Assembly: GCA_021641225.1 (NCBI GenBank)
Contig: JAJWXI010000033.1
Coordinates: forward strand, 1-13,677
DNA from: Collinsella aerofaciens
GTDB taxonomy: Bacteria > Actinomycetota > Coriobacteriia > Coriobacteriales > Coriobacteriaceae
DNA: 13,677 nucleotides
Direction of reading: 5' to 3'
The notes below the pieces were generated by a model. That model was not told the origin of the DNA, ran no database searches, and saw only the letters and a program-made list of their open reading frames with translations. Shown one piece after another: positions 1-6,143 of this stretch. The position numbers and the translations under genes are program-made. The stretch's first letter is position 1; every line of letters begins with the position of its first letter.

Positions 1-1089
1 CTGATCGCCAAGATGGGTATCGATCTTGCCTTTGTGTGGATCGTCTACCTCATGGGTCGCTCCAAGGCGGCCGACTCCGAGTGGGTCCTTAACGGTGGCG
101 CCATCATCAAGGTCGCCGTTGCCGTTATCGTCGGCGCTCTGGGCATTTGGTATGCCATGGAGAACGGTTTTGCGAACGACATGTCCGCTACCACGTTCCT
201 GCCCGAGCTCACCAACACCAACGCCCTCGGCTACCTGTCGATCATCATCTTTAACTTCATGGGCTTCGAGGTCATCTGCACCATGACCGACGACATGGCC
301 GATCCCGCCCGCGATATCCCCAAGGCCATCATCGTCGGTGGCCTGTCCATCGCCGTGATCTACCTGTTCGCCGGCTTTGGCATCGGTGCCGCCGTGCCGG
401 CCGATTCCATCGACCCCGACTACGGCATGATTTTTGCAGTCCAGACCATGGTGGGCGACTCCATGATCTTCAAGGTCATCTGCATCGCCTTCCTGATCAC
501 CCTGTTCGCCAACATGGCCGCTTGGTCCTTCGGCGTCAACTCCGTCGCTCGCTATGCTGCCGAGCACGGCAACATGCCCAAGGTCTTCGCCTCGATGATC
601 TCCAAGGACGACATGCCCAACGGCGCCAACCTGGTCAACGCCATCGTTGCCTCCCTGGTGCTGTGCCTGCAGCTGGTTCCCATCGACGCCATCTCCAACG
701 GTGTTTTCTGGATGCTCTTCGGCACCTCCGTCGTCTTCCTGCTGCTCACCTACATCCCGATGTTCCCGGCGTTCCTCAACCTTCGTAAGAACGACCCCAA
801 CCGCGAGCGCATCTTCACGTTCCCGTTTAAGGGCGCCATGATGAAGGTCATGCTGGCCATCCCCTGCATCGAGCTGGTCCTGGCCATCGTCGCAACGCTG
901 GTGCCGTTCTCCGCCGCCGAGATTGGCGACAAGCTCCCGATGATCGTTATCTTCATCGTGCTCGTGCTCATCGGCGAGGTCGTCCGCGTCGTGAGCGCTA
1001 AGGGCCGCGAGACCGAGTACAAGGGTCTCACCCCCGAGCTTGCTGCTCAGCGTCTGGCTGAGGAAGCCGAAGAGGCCGAGGAGAACTAG
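1..1089 (+). CDS. APC-family amino acid/polyamine permease, 5' end outside the window
   Basis: This is an inner-membrane APC-superfamily transporter, probably moving agmatine, putrescine or a related amino acid. The frame is open from base 1 (codons for L-I-A-K precede the first Met), so the gene starts upstream. Aligned with the complete paralogue at 3071, about 115 N-terminal residues (the first three or so helices) are missing. Hydrophobic helices alternate with short loops. The APC-type loop GFEVICTMTDDMADPARDIP follows the NFM helix, and WSFGVNSVARYAAEHGNMP is shared almost exactly with the paralogue. The C-terminal tail is very acidic (EEAEEAEEN). It is followed by an agmatine deiminase on the same strand, which is the reason for proposing an agmatine substrate, as in aguD-aguA clusters of lactic acid bacteria. 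Family assignment is firm; the substrate is inferred from context. Confidence 0.9.
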   Translation: MIAKMGIDLAFVWIVYLMGRSKAADSEWVLNGGAIIKVAVAVIVGALGIWYAMENGFANDMSATTFLPELTNTNALGYLSIIIFNFMGFEVICTMTDDMADPARDIPKAIIVGGLSIAVIYLFAGFGIGAAVPADSIDPDYGMIFAVQTMVGDSMIFKVICIAFLITLFANMAAWSFGVNSVARYAAEHGNMPKVFASMISKDDMPNGANLVNAIVASLVLCLQLVPIDAISNGVFWMLFGTSVVFLLLTYIPMFPAFLNLRKNDPNRERIFTFPFKGAMMKVMLAIPCIELVLAIVATLVPFSAAEIGDKLPMIVIFIVLVLIGEVVRVVSAKGRETEYKGLTPELAAQRLAEEAEEAEEN

Positions 1090-1172
1090 AGCACCCGGAT
1101 TCGGGGCTCCAACCCTCCTCGCGTACCAAGGTACGCTTCGTCGGGCTTGTCGCTCCCGACTCCGGGCACTCT
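1088..1172. repeat. Large imperfect palindrome right after the permease stop codon
   Basis: The two halves of this stretch pair along about 40 bases. Outer parts AGAG..CCCGGA.TCGGG (1088 on) match CCCGA.TCCGGG..CTCT (to 1172), and the centre is GCGTACC-AA-GGTACGC (1121-1136), a perfect 7-bp inverted repeat. The left arm overlaps the stop codon. No T-run follows on either strand, so it does not look like a normal intrinsic terminator. It resembles a REP-like dispersed palindrome or an mRNA 3'-end stabiliser. A smaller hairpin with a TTCG loop (GCCTC/GAGGC, 1174-1187) follows directly. Confidence 0.65.
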
Positions 1173-1456
1173 AGCCTCTTCGGAGGCGTGCCCAAGCGAC
1201 AGGTTTGCTAACCATTCCCTGGGGCGGGTGTGAGCGATAGCTCCGGTAACCACCGCCTGCCCCAATCCCTCTTCCGTATCCTCCGTGCGTTTGTCTCCGC
1301 GCGCCTGGTTACGTCGTCGCTCGCCGGTGCGACTCCGTGCAAACCGGCCCCGGGCGCCCCGACCTTTGCCGGGGAACGGGCGCCCACCTTTCTCTTGGTT
1401 TTAGGCTGCGGGTAACCCGCCCGCGGCAAGCGATCGTTCGATTTGGAGGAAATCTT
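1173..1456 (+). promoter_or_regulatory. Long structured leader upstream of aguA copy 1
   Basis: These 284 bases contain no convincing gene. They hold several potential RNA hairpins: GCCTC-TTCG-GAGGC (1174-1187); TGGGGC near 1219 with GCCCCA near 1265; GCCGGTGC (1323-1330) with GC-AA-ACCGGC (to 1348); and GGGCGCC (1352-1358) with GGCGCCC (1379-1385), followed by a pyrimidine-rich stretch ending in TTTT (1387-1402). The last pair could act as an intrinsic terminator of the permease transcript or as an attenuator of aguA. Close to the gene is GCGG-GTAAC-CCGC (1408-1420 region). A clean ribosome binding site, GGAGGA (1445-1450), lies 6 bases before the ATG. I do not recognise a known riboswitch class. 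The folds are read by eye. Confidence 0.45.
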
Positions 1457-2662
1457 ATGCGTACGATCACCGAGTCCGAGTCCACCCCCAAGGCCGACGG
1501 CTTCTTTATGCCCGCTGAGTTCGCCCCGCAGGATCGCGTGTGGATGGGCTGGCCCCACCGCACCGACACCTGGGCCCACGGCGCCAAGCCGGCTCAGAAG
1601 CAGTATGCCGCCATCGCTCGCGCCATCGCCGAGTTCACCCCGGTCACCATGTGCGCCAACCAGGCCGACTACGCCAACTGCAAGGCCGTCTTTGAGGAAG
1701 ACGAGAACGTTACCGTTATCGAGATGACCACCGACGACGCCTGGTTCCGCGACACCGCCGCCACCTACGTCATCAACGGCAAGGGCGAGAAGCGCGCCAA
1801 CCACTGGCACTTCAACGCCTACGGTGGTCTTGTTGACGGCCTCTACTTCCCGTGGGACAAGGACGAGCAGATCGCCCTTAAGATGGCTGAGCTTTCCGGC
1901 TGCCGTCGCTATCGTCCCGATGACATGATCCTCGAGGGCGGCTCCATCACCGTCGACGGCGAGGGCACCCTTGTCGTGACCGACCAGTGCCTGCTTTCCC
2001 CGGGCCGCACCTGCTCTGCGGTGCTCGAGGAGGAAGAGGATCCCGAGTCCATCTGGCCCAAGTTCAAGAAGAAGTTTGAGCCCTGGAGCGAGGAGCTTCG
2101 CGCCTACATGGACGAGCACCTCAAGGATTACCTGGGTGTCGAGAAGGTCATCTGGGTCAAGGAGGGCATCGACCCCGAGGAGACCAACGGCCACATCGAC
2201 GACGTCGCTACGTTCATCGCCCCGGGCGTCATGGCCTGCATCTGGACCGACGATCCCGAGTATCCGTTCTACGAGCAGTGCCACGCCGCCTACGAGACCC
2301 TCTCCAACGCCGTTGACGCCAAGGGCCGCAAGATGAAGGTCTACAAGCTCTGCATGCCCGTGAACCCGCTGTTCATGGACCAGGCTTCCTGCGATACCAT
2401 CGACGCCGACGAGAACGCCGAGCCGCGCGTTGCCGACGAGCCGCTGATCGCTTCTTACATGAACTACCTGGTCACCAACCATGGCGTTATCGTCCCGCAG
2501 TACGGCGACGAGAACGACCAACTGGCCGTTGACACGCTCCAGAAGATCTATGACGAGGTCTGGGGCGAGGGCGTCTACAAGTGCGTCGGCGTTCAGTCCG
2601 AGCAGGTCGTCTTCGGCGGCGGAAATATCCACTGCATTACCCAGCAGGAACCCTCGGCGTAA
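1457..2662 (+). CDS. aguA: Agmatine deiminase family protein, copy 1
   Basis: The product, 401 residues, belongs to the agmatine deiminase (PAD_porph) family: cytoplasmic hydrolysis of agmatine to N-carbamoylputrescine and ammonia. The start is the ATG at 1457, preceded by GGAGGA; an upstream in-frame ATG at 1337 lies in the structured leader and has no such site. Visible active-site elements are WFRD (D99), LEGGS (E160), TNGHIDD (H246, D248) and GGGNIHC (nucleophile C393), matching D96/E157/H218/D220/C357 of the Enterococcus enzyme. Two oddities: an acidic insertion of about 25 residues around 184-212 that is absent from copy 2, and RDTAAT where the family normally has RD-x-GP. It lies between two paralogous permeases. 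Agmatine deiminase is the best call, but the altered motif leaves room for a shifted substrate. Confidence 0.93.
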   Translation: MRTITESESTPKADGFFMPAEFAPQDRVWMGWPHRTDTWAHGAKPAQKQYAAIARAIAEFTPVTMCANQADYANCKAVFEEDENVTVIEMTTDDAWFRDTAATYVINGKGEKRANHWHFNAYGGLVDGLYFPWDKDEQIALKMAELSGCRRYRPDDMILEGGSITVDGEGTLVVTDQCLLSPGRTCSAVLEEEEDPESIWPKFKKKFEPWSEELRAYMDEHLKDYLGVEKVIWVKEGIDPEETNGHIDDVATFIAPGVMACIWTDDPEYPFYEQCHAAYETLSNAVDAKGRKMKVYKLCMPVNPLFMDQASCDTIDADENAEPRVADEPLIASYMNYLVTNHGVIVPQYGDENDQLAVDTLQKIYDEVWGEGVYKCVGVQSEQVVFGGGNIHCITQQEPSA

Positions 2663-2725
2663 CTGTCTGTCTTCCCGAGGCACGGCACCAGTTTGCTCAA
2701 TGTTATGGTCGGCTGGGATTTCGTT

Positions 2726-2766
2726 GGGCACTCCTTTGCCTCCACATTGGGGTGCCCTTTTTCTTT
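2726..2766 (+). terminator. Intrinsic terminator after aguA copy 1
   Basis: A 9-bp stem, GGGCACTCC (2726-2734) with GGGGTGCCC (2749-2757) including one G-T pair, is followed at once by TTTTTCTTT. It lies about 60 bases after the aguA stop codon, so the deiminase transcript should end here and the next permease needs its own promoter. Confidence 0.85.
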
Positions 2767-2767
2767 G

Positions 2768-2850
2768 ATTGAGTACGCGTCTGACCTGGGATTTTTTGCG
2801 GGTTAGGCCAAATGTTCGCTTGAATATCCCAGGTCAGACGCGTCTTCAAT
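2768..2850. repeat. Long inverted repeat (18 bp perfect, 25 bp with two mismatches)
   Basis: ACGCGTCTGACCTGGGAT (2775-2792) has an exact inverted copy, ATCCCAGGTCAGACGCGT (2826-2843), separated by 33 bases. The match continues outward after two mismatches as ATTGA (2768-2772) and TCAAT (2846-2850). The loop contains a T6 run next to the left arm. It follows the aguA terminator directly and contains no gene. It could be a MITE-like or REP-like element, a protein-binding palindrome, or a second hairpin insulating the two transcripts. I see no clear target-site duplication. Confidence 0.8.
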
Positions 2851-3070
2851 TGCCAAAAGATTCCGGTCGCGAGCGCGGCCGTTTTGATCGGAGTATCTAT
2901 GTACCAGCGTATCGTTATCTACACGCGCCTGTTCCGCGAGCGCTGGTCCAACAATTGCATCCTCTCCTCTCTTTGGGATGGCACCTGTACCGGTGACGCG
3001 GCCTGCAACCCTACCTTGGGCTGCGCCTTCGGTACAGATGCCATCCTTTTTGCTGTAGGGGGAGCGTGCC
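2851..3070 (+). promoter_or_regulatory. Leader of the second permease with a terminator-like attenuator hairpin
   Basis: No gene is visible in these 220 bases. An upstream fold pairs CCAGCG (near 2907) with CGCTGG (near 2941). A long hairpin follows: GGATGGCACCTGTACCG (2976-2992) pairs with CGGTACAGATGCCATCC (3030-3046) with one mismatch in 17, then TTTTT (3047-3051). Inside it, GGC/GCA/CCC blocks can pair with GGG/TGC/GCC. This is the form of an intrinsic terminator, yet it lies only about 10 bases before the ribosome binding site GGGGG (3058-3062). That position suggests attenuation controlled by an alternative fold. The 5' side (GGGATGGCACC) slightly resembles a T-box core, but I see no stem I or specifier loop. 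Confidence 0.6.
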
Positions 3071-4480
3071 ATGGCAGGTAAAAAGTTCTCCCTCTTCGAG
3101 GTCATCCTCTCGGTCATCTGCGTCGTGTTTACCATCGAGGCGGCGGCTCCGGCATCTGTCATGGGCAACGTGCAGTTCTTCTGGTGGATCTTCCTTATCA
3201 TTACGTTTTTGCTGCCCTATGGTCTGGTGGTGGCCGAACTGGGCACGGCATTCGATTCCGAGGGCGGCCTGTACGACTGGGTTCGCCTGGGTCTGGGCGA
3301 CCGTTGGGGCGCCCGCTGCTCTTGGTGCTACTGGGTCAACTTTCCGCTGTGGGTGGCAAGCATCGCTTGCATGTTTCCCAGCGTTATCAACGCGGTATGG
3401 GGTGCTGAGTTTTCGCTCGGCGCTCGGATCGCCATCGAACTTGCCTTTGTGTGGGGTGTCACGCTCATGGCGATGCAGCCGGTGGCCGAGGCCGATTGGG
3501 TCATGGACGGCGGCGCCGTCATCAAAGTGCTCATTACCGCTGTGGTGGGTGTCGTCGGTATTTGGTTTGCCTGCAATAACGGCTTTGCCAACGATATGTC
3601 GCTCGAGACCTTCGTTCCCAATCTGGGCGATACCAATTCACTGACGTACCTGTCGATCATCCTATTCAACTTTATGGGCTTCGAAGTGGTCGCGACCTTT
3701 GCCAGCACGATGAAGAACCCCTCGCGTGATATCCCCAAGGCGGTTATCGCCGGTGGCGTGGCCATTGCGGCAATCTACATCATCTGCGGCATTGGCATCG
3801 GAGCCGCGGTTCCTACCGAGCAGCTTTCGCTCGATTCGGGCATTGTGGACGCGGTCGCCGCCATGGTGGGGCGCGCTCACCCGCTGACGATGGTCGTGGG
3901 CGTGGCCTTTTTGGTGACGCTGTTCGCCAACATGATCTGCTGGAGCTTTGGCGTCAACAACGTGGCGAGCTATGCCGCGCGCCATGGCAACATGCCGCGT
4001 CCCTTTGCGCTGGTGTCCAAGAAGACCGGCATGCCCAACGGCTCGGCACTCATTAACGGTTGTTTTGCCAGCTTGGTGCTGCTACTTCAGATTCCGCTGG
4101 GCGAAGGTTCCGACGTCTTTTGGGTCTTCTTCTCGATGAACGTCGTCTTTCTGCTCATGAGCTATATCCCGATGTTCCCGGCGTTTTGGCGCCTGCGTAA
4201 ATACGACGACCGCCCACGTGTGTTCCGCGCGCCCTTCGAGGGCAAGGTGCTTGCGGTAGCGCTTGCGGTGCCGGTGGTAGAGCTCGTGCTTTCGATTGTT
4301 GCGACAATCGTGCCGCTTAACAGCTCGCCCGCCGAGATGTCAAAGTTGCCGATCCTCATGGGTGTGGTGATCGGCGTGTTGCTGGGCGAGGTTTCGCGCC
4401 TCATATCGCGCCGCGGCCGCAGTGTCGATAATCCCGGCGTTGGCGCAAGGGGGACCGGTCGCTTCGCACCAAAACAGTAG
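3071..4480 (+). CDS. APC-family amino acid/polyamine permease, complete
   Basis: This 469-residue polytopic membrane protein belongs to the APC superfamily and has roughly 12 predicted helices. It starts at ATG 3071 after GGGGGAG. The N-terminal helix carries TIEAAAPASVMG, a substrate-path glycine-rich segment, followed by GLVVAELGTAF and GLYDWV, typical of this family. The central loop is GFEVVATFASTMKNPSRDIP, and later come WSFGVNNVASYAARHGNMP and SYIPMFPAFWRLRK. These segments and overall length match the partial permease at the window start, so the two are paralogues flanking aguA. Import of agmatine or exchange with putrescine or another product fits the neighbourhood, but glutamate/GABA or other amino acid transport is equally compatible with the fold. 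The tail is basic, unlike the acidic tail of the first copy. It is likely transcribed alone behind the attenuator-like leader. Confidence 0.93.
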   Translation: MAGKKFSLFEVILSVICVVFTIEAAAPASVMGNVQFFWWIFLIITFLLPYGLVVAELGTAFDSEGGLYDWVRLGLGDRWGARCSWCYWVNFPLWVASIACMFPSVINAVWGAEFSLGARIAIELAFVWGVTLMAMQPVAEADWVMDGGAVIKVLITAVVGVVGIWFACNNGFANDMSLETFVPNLGDTNSLTYLSIILFNFMGFEVVATFASTMKNPSRDIPKAVIAGGVAIAAIYIICGIGIGAAVPTEQLSLDSGIVDAVAAMVGRAHPLTMVVGVAFLVTLFANMICWSFGVNNVASYAARHGNMPRPFALVSKKTGMPNGSALINGCFASLVLLLQIPLGEGSDVFWVFFSMNVVFLLMSYIPMFPAFWRLRKYDDRPRVFRAPFEGKVLAVALAVPVVELVLSIVATIVPLNSSPAEMSKLPILMGVVIGVLLGEVSRLISRRGRSVDNPGVGARGTGRFAPKQ

Positions 4481-4501
4481 CGCCGCGAGTTGTGCGGCGC
4501 T
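4471..4501 (-). terminator. Terminator between the permease and the convergent small gene
   Basis: AGCGCCGC (4479-4486) pairs perfectly with GCGGCGCT (4494-4501) around a 7-base loop. Read on the - strand the stem is followed by ACTGTTTTGG, so it best serves the small gene ending at 4516. On the + strand it overlaps the permease stop codon and lacks a T-run. Confidence 0.6.
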
Positions 4502-4515
4502 GGCTGCATCTTGGA

Positions 4516-4707
4516 TTACTGCTCACGCTGCTCGGGATCAGATGCGAGCTTGGGTGCAAAGTAGGGGACGTGGCCCAGGTAGGGGCAGCTGTCCGAACGC
4601 GCCTCAACGGCGCAGGGGACATCGTCGTAGGTCATGGAAGAACCGAGTCGGGTGATGGCCTTGGCGGCGGGCGCGACGAGCATCTTGAGCGGAGCGATCG
4701 GTGTCAT
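4516..4707 (-). CDS. Small uncharacterised protein, 63 residues
   Basis: I do not recognise a family. Reading on the - strand, ATG at 4707 is preceded at ideal spacing by AAAGGAGA; the upstream ATG at 4722 lies just before that ribosome binding site and is unlikely to be used. The product begins MTPIAPLKMLVAPAAKAITR, has one YDDVPC segment and a SCPYLGHVPYF segment, and ends in a charged DPEQREQ tail. It has only two cysteines (32 and 41) and no clear signal peptide or long membrane helix. A hairpin followed by TTTT lies just past the stop codon. It is divergent from the membrane LuxR regulator and shares its promoter region, so it may be a target or partner of that regulator. Existence is supported by start site, terminator and length; function is unknown. 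Confidence 0.68.
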   Translation of the reverse strand: MTPIAPLKMLVAPAAKAITRLGSSMTYDDVPCAVEARSDSCPYLGHVPYFAPKLASDPEQREQ

Positions 4708-4835
4708 GGCATCTCCTTTCATCGGTGAGACACAGCTTGTTTATCTAAACGATACAGTACGTTTAATCGGTGAGTCTAATCTTGCGGCAAAGAATCTGTC
4801 AACATCCTCACAGCATCTAGACAGGGGAGGCGGGC
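4708..4835. promoter_or_regulatory. Divergent promoter region with operator-like repeats
   Basis: This AT-richer stretch separates the small - strand gene from the membrane LuxR gene. TAAACG (4746-4751) and CGTTTA (4760-4765) form an inverted repeat with an 8-base centre. It is flanked by two direct copies of ATCGGTGAG (4721-4729 and 4766-4774), 45 bp apart. On the - strand TTAAAC, 17 bases, TAAACA is a possible weak promoter over the palindrome. On the + strand TTTAAT (4762-4767) could be a -10. The ribosome binding site of the + gene is GGGGAGG (4824-4830). The palindrome is a candidate binding site for the regulator itself. Confidence 0.45.
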
Positions 4836-5828
4836 ATGAGTTTCGCGTTCTATATCTACACCACGATTGTCATGGGTGTGGCTCTGGTGACCAGTGCCGT
4901 GGCATTGGTGGTTTGGCTCATGACGCGCCGTCGCGACAGCCTGGTGGCCGCGGCGGGCTTTTTGCTCTACATGCTCGATATGTCAGTTATCTTTTTTGAC
5001 GAGTACAATCGGCTCAAATACGACTACGCTGTTACCTTTAGCGAGCCGTTGCAGCACCCCTTGCTGCGCTGCGTGCTCGGTATTGCCATCTATGCCTGCG
5101 TGGTACTGTGGATGTTTGCGCGCTTGCGCAAAAGGCCGACGTCGCGCATGCTCGTACTCGCTATCGTGCCGTTTTCAATCTTGCAATTGCTGCTGGTGCC
5201 TCGCAGCGGCGCTGCCGGAGAGATGCAGCAGTATCTCTTTTGGCTCACGCGTGACCTGGGCAATGTAGGATGTCTTGCCTATGCCGCCTGGCATTACCGG
5301 TACAGAGCCACGCGTGTTGAGAAACTCGACCTCGACCGCTCAAAGCTCTTTTGGAAGGTGGCCCTCGTTCTTGCGTTTTGCGTAATCGCCGAGGACACCT
5401 ACATGATTTTGCTCTGCCGCCCCGACTCTCAAAACCCCGTCATCAGCCTCTTTTTGTGGTATCTGTCCGAGCGCAATATCTCCGAAAACGTGCTGCTCGT
5501 GGTATGCGCGGTCCAACTCTTTTGCCAGTTTAGCCATATCCTGCGCGTGTATGCCCGTCATCCGCGTGCCGATGAGGACGTGGCGGCCCAGAGCGCAAGC
5601 TCTGAGGACGACCTCGCATCGCGTGTGGTGATCTATGCCGATGCCCATAAGCTGTCGCGGCGCGAGCAGGAGGTGCTCACGCTGCTGCTGAAGGGCAACG
5701 ACGCCCAAAACATCGCCAGCGAGTTGGTCATCAGCCCTGGCACGGTCAAGGCGCACTTGCATCGCATCTACGTTAAAAGCGGTGTCTCCAACCGAGATGA
5801 CCTCATAGATACCTTTTGGCGTTCCTAG
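4836..5828 (+). CDS. Membrane-anchored LuxR-family transcriptional regulator (AguR-like architecture)
   Basis: The 330-residue product has about seven hydrophobic segments (roughly 6-29, 36-54, 76-96, 104-121, 131-153, 171-194, 203-232) and then a cytoplasmic linker and a LuxR-type HTH (272-327: LSRREQEVLTLLLKG, then IASELVISPGTVKAHLHRIY). It has no kinase, receiver or sensor periplasmic domain, so it should be a one-component system: the membrane part senses, the HTH binds DNA. This is the layout of AguR, the membrane LuxR-type activator of agmatine genes in lactic acid bacteria, but Coriobacteriia carry many such proteins with other targets. Start ATG 4836 follows GGGGAGG at 5 bases. Neighbours are the second permease and the amidohydrolase-MATE pair, either of which could be the target. 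Confidence 0.88.
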   Translation: MSFAFYIYTTIVMGVALVTSAVALVVWLMTRRRDSLVAAAGFLLYMLDMSVIFFDEYNRLKYDYAVTFSEPLQHPLLRCVLGIAIYACVVLWMFARLRKRPTSRMLVLAIVPFSILQLLLVPRSGAAGEMQQYLFWLTRDLGNVGCLAYAAWHYRYRATRVEKLDLDRSKLFWKVALVLAFCVIAEDTYMILLCRPDSQNPVISLFLWYLSERNISENVLLVVCAVQLFCQFSHILRVYARHPRADEDVAAQSASSEDDLASRVVIYADAHKLSRREQEVLTLLLKGNDAQNIASELVISPGTVKAHLHRIYVKSGVSNRDDLIDTFWRS

Positions 5829-5910
5829 CCCCATTCTTCCTCGCATGCGGGTCTTGCCGTGTGGGCGGCCATACCGTTGGGCGTAATGAAGCGGTAATAA
5901 TCTCAGACAA

Positions 5911-5955
5911 TAAACCTGCAGGTAAAGCGTGTAAACCTGCTTAAACTGACCGTTT
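5911..5955 (+). promoter_or_regulatory. Direct repeats 21 bp apart upstream of the amidohydrolase
   Basis: TAAACCTGC occurs at 5911-5919 and 5932-5940, exactly two helical turns apart. The first copy contains the 10-bp palindrome ACCTGCAGGT (5914-5923). A further AAAC-N5-GTTT follows (5943-5955). TAATAA at 5895-5900 just upstream could be a -10. The TAAAC half-site also occurs in the palindrome upstream of the membrane regulator, so the same protein might bind both. The bases between the regulator stop and 5890 show nothing else. Confidence 0.4.
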
Positions 5956-6003
5956 GCGGTCCCTGGCCTTGGCACGGATTTGCCCCTGTGTATCAATGGG
6001 TGT

Positions 6004-6117
6004 AGCGCGAAGCCGCGGACGTGGGACAGACGTCCGAGCACGGCTTGTAGGCACGCGCCGATGCGGGAGCGCTACGCTCCCAACCGAGTGCCCACGCGGG
6101 CGGTGCGTCCGCGTTGC
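6004..6117 (+). promoter_or_regulatory. Structured leader of the amidohydrolase
   Basis: A series of potential hairpins precedes the gene. AAGCCG-CGGACGT (6010-6022) pairs with ACGTCCG (6030-6036), then CGGCTT (6041-6046) after a 4-base bulge. GGCAC (6050-6054) with GTGCC (6088-6092) encloses a perfect GGGAGCG-CTA-CGCTCCC hairpin (6065-6081). ACGCGG (6094-6099) pairs with CCGCGT (6109-6114). There is no T-run, so this is not a terminator. It could be a regulatory leader acting on translation. I do not recognise its class. Confidence 0.4.
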
Positions 6118-6143
6118 AACCAAAGATGCCTGAGGAGGCTCAC

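Noticed and set aside
1230..1415. Possible small + strand gene in the aguA copy 1 leader, GTG start
   Set aside because: It uses a GTG start without a clear ribosome binding site, coincides with predicted hairpins, and the product looks like translated GC-rich noncoding DNA (many Ser, Pro, Arg and Ala).
1208..2731. Long open frame on the - strand opposite aguA copy 1
   Set aside because: It mirrors the codon bias of the + strand gene and reads as runs of V, L, G, H and D with no recognisable domain.
2976..3051. T-box riboswitch before the permease
   Set aside because: Only a loose match to the GGGTGGNACC core; no stem I, specifier loop or AGTA element can be found upstream. Kept only as an unclassified attenuator-like leader.
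2803..3201. Open frame on the - strand across the permease leader
   Set aside because: It overlaps the start of the well-supported permease and its leader hairpin, and has no good start signal.
4836..5828. Calling the membrane regulator AguR outright
   Set aside because: The architecture agrees but such proteins are abundant in Coriobacteriia and linked to many functions, so position alone does not identify the ligand.
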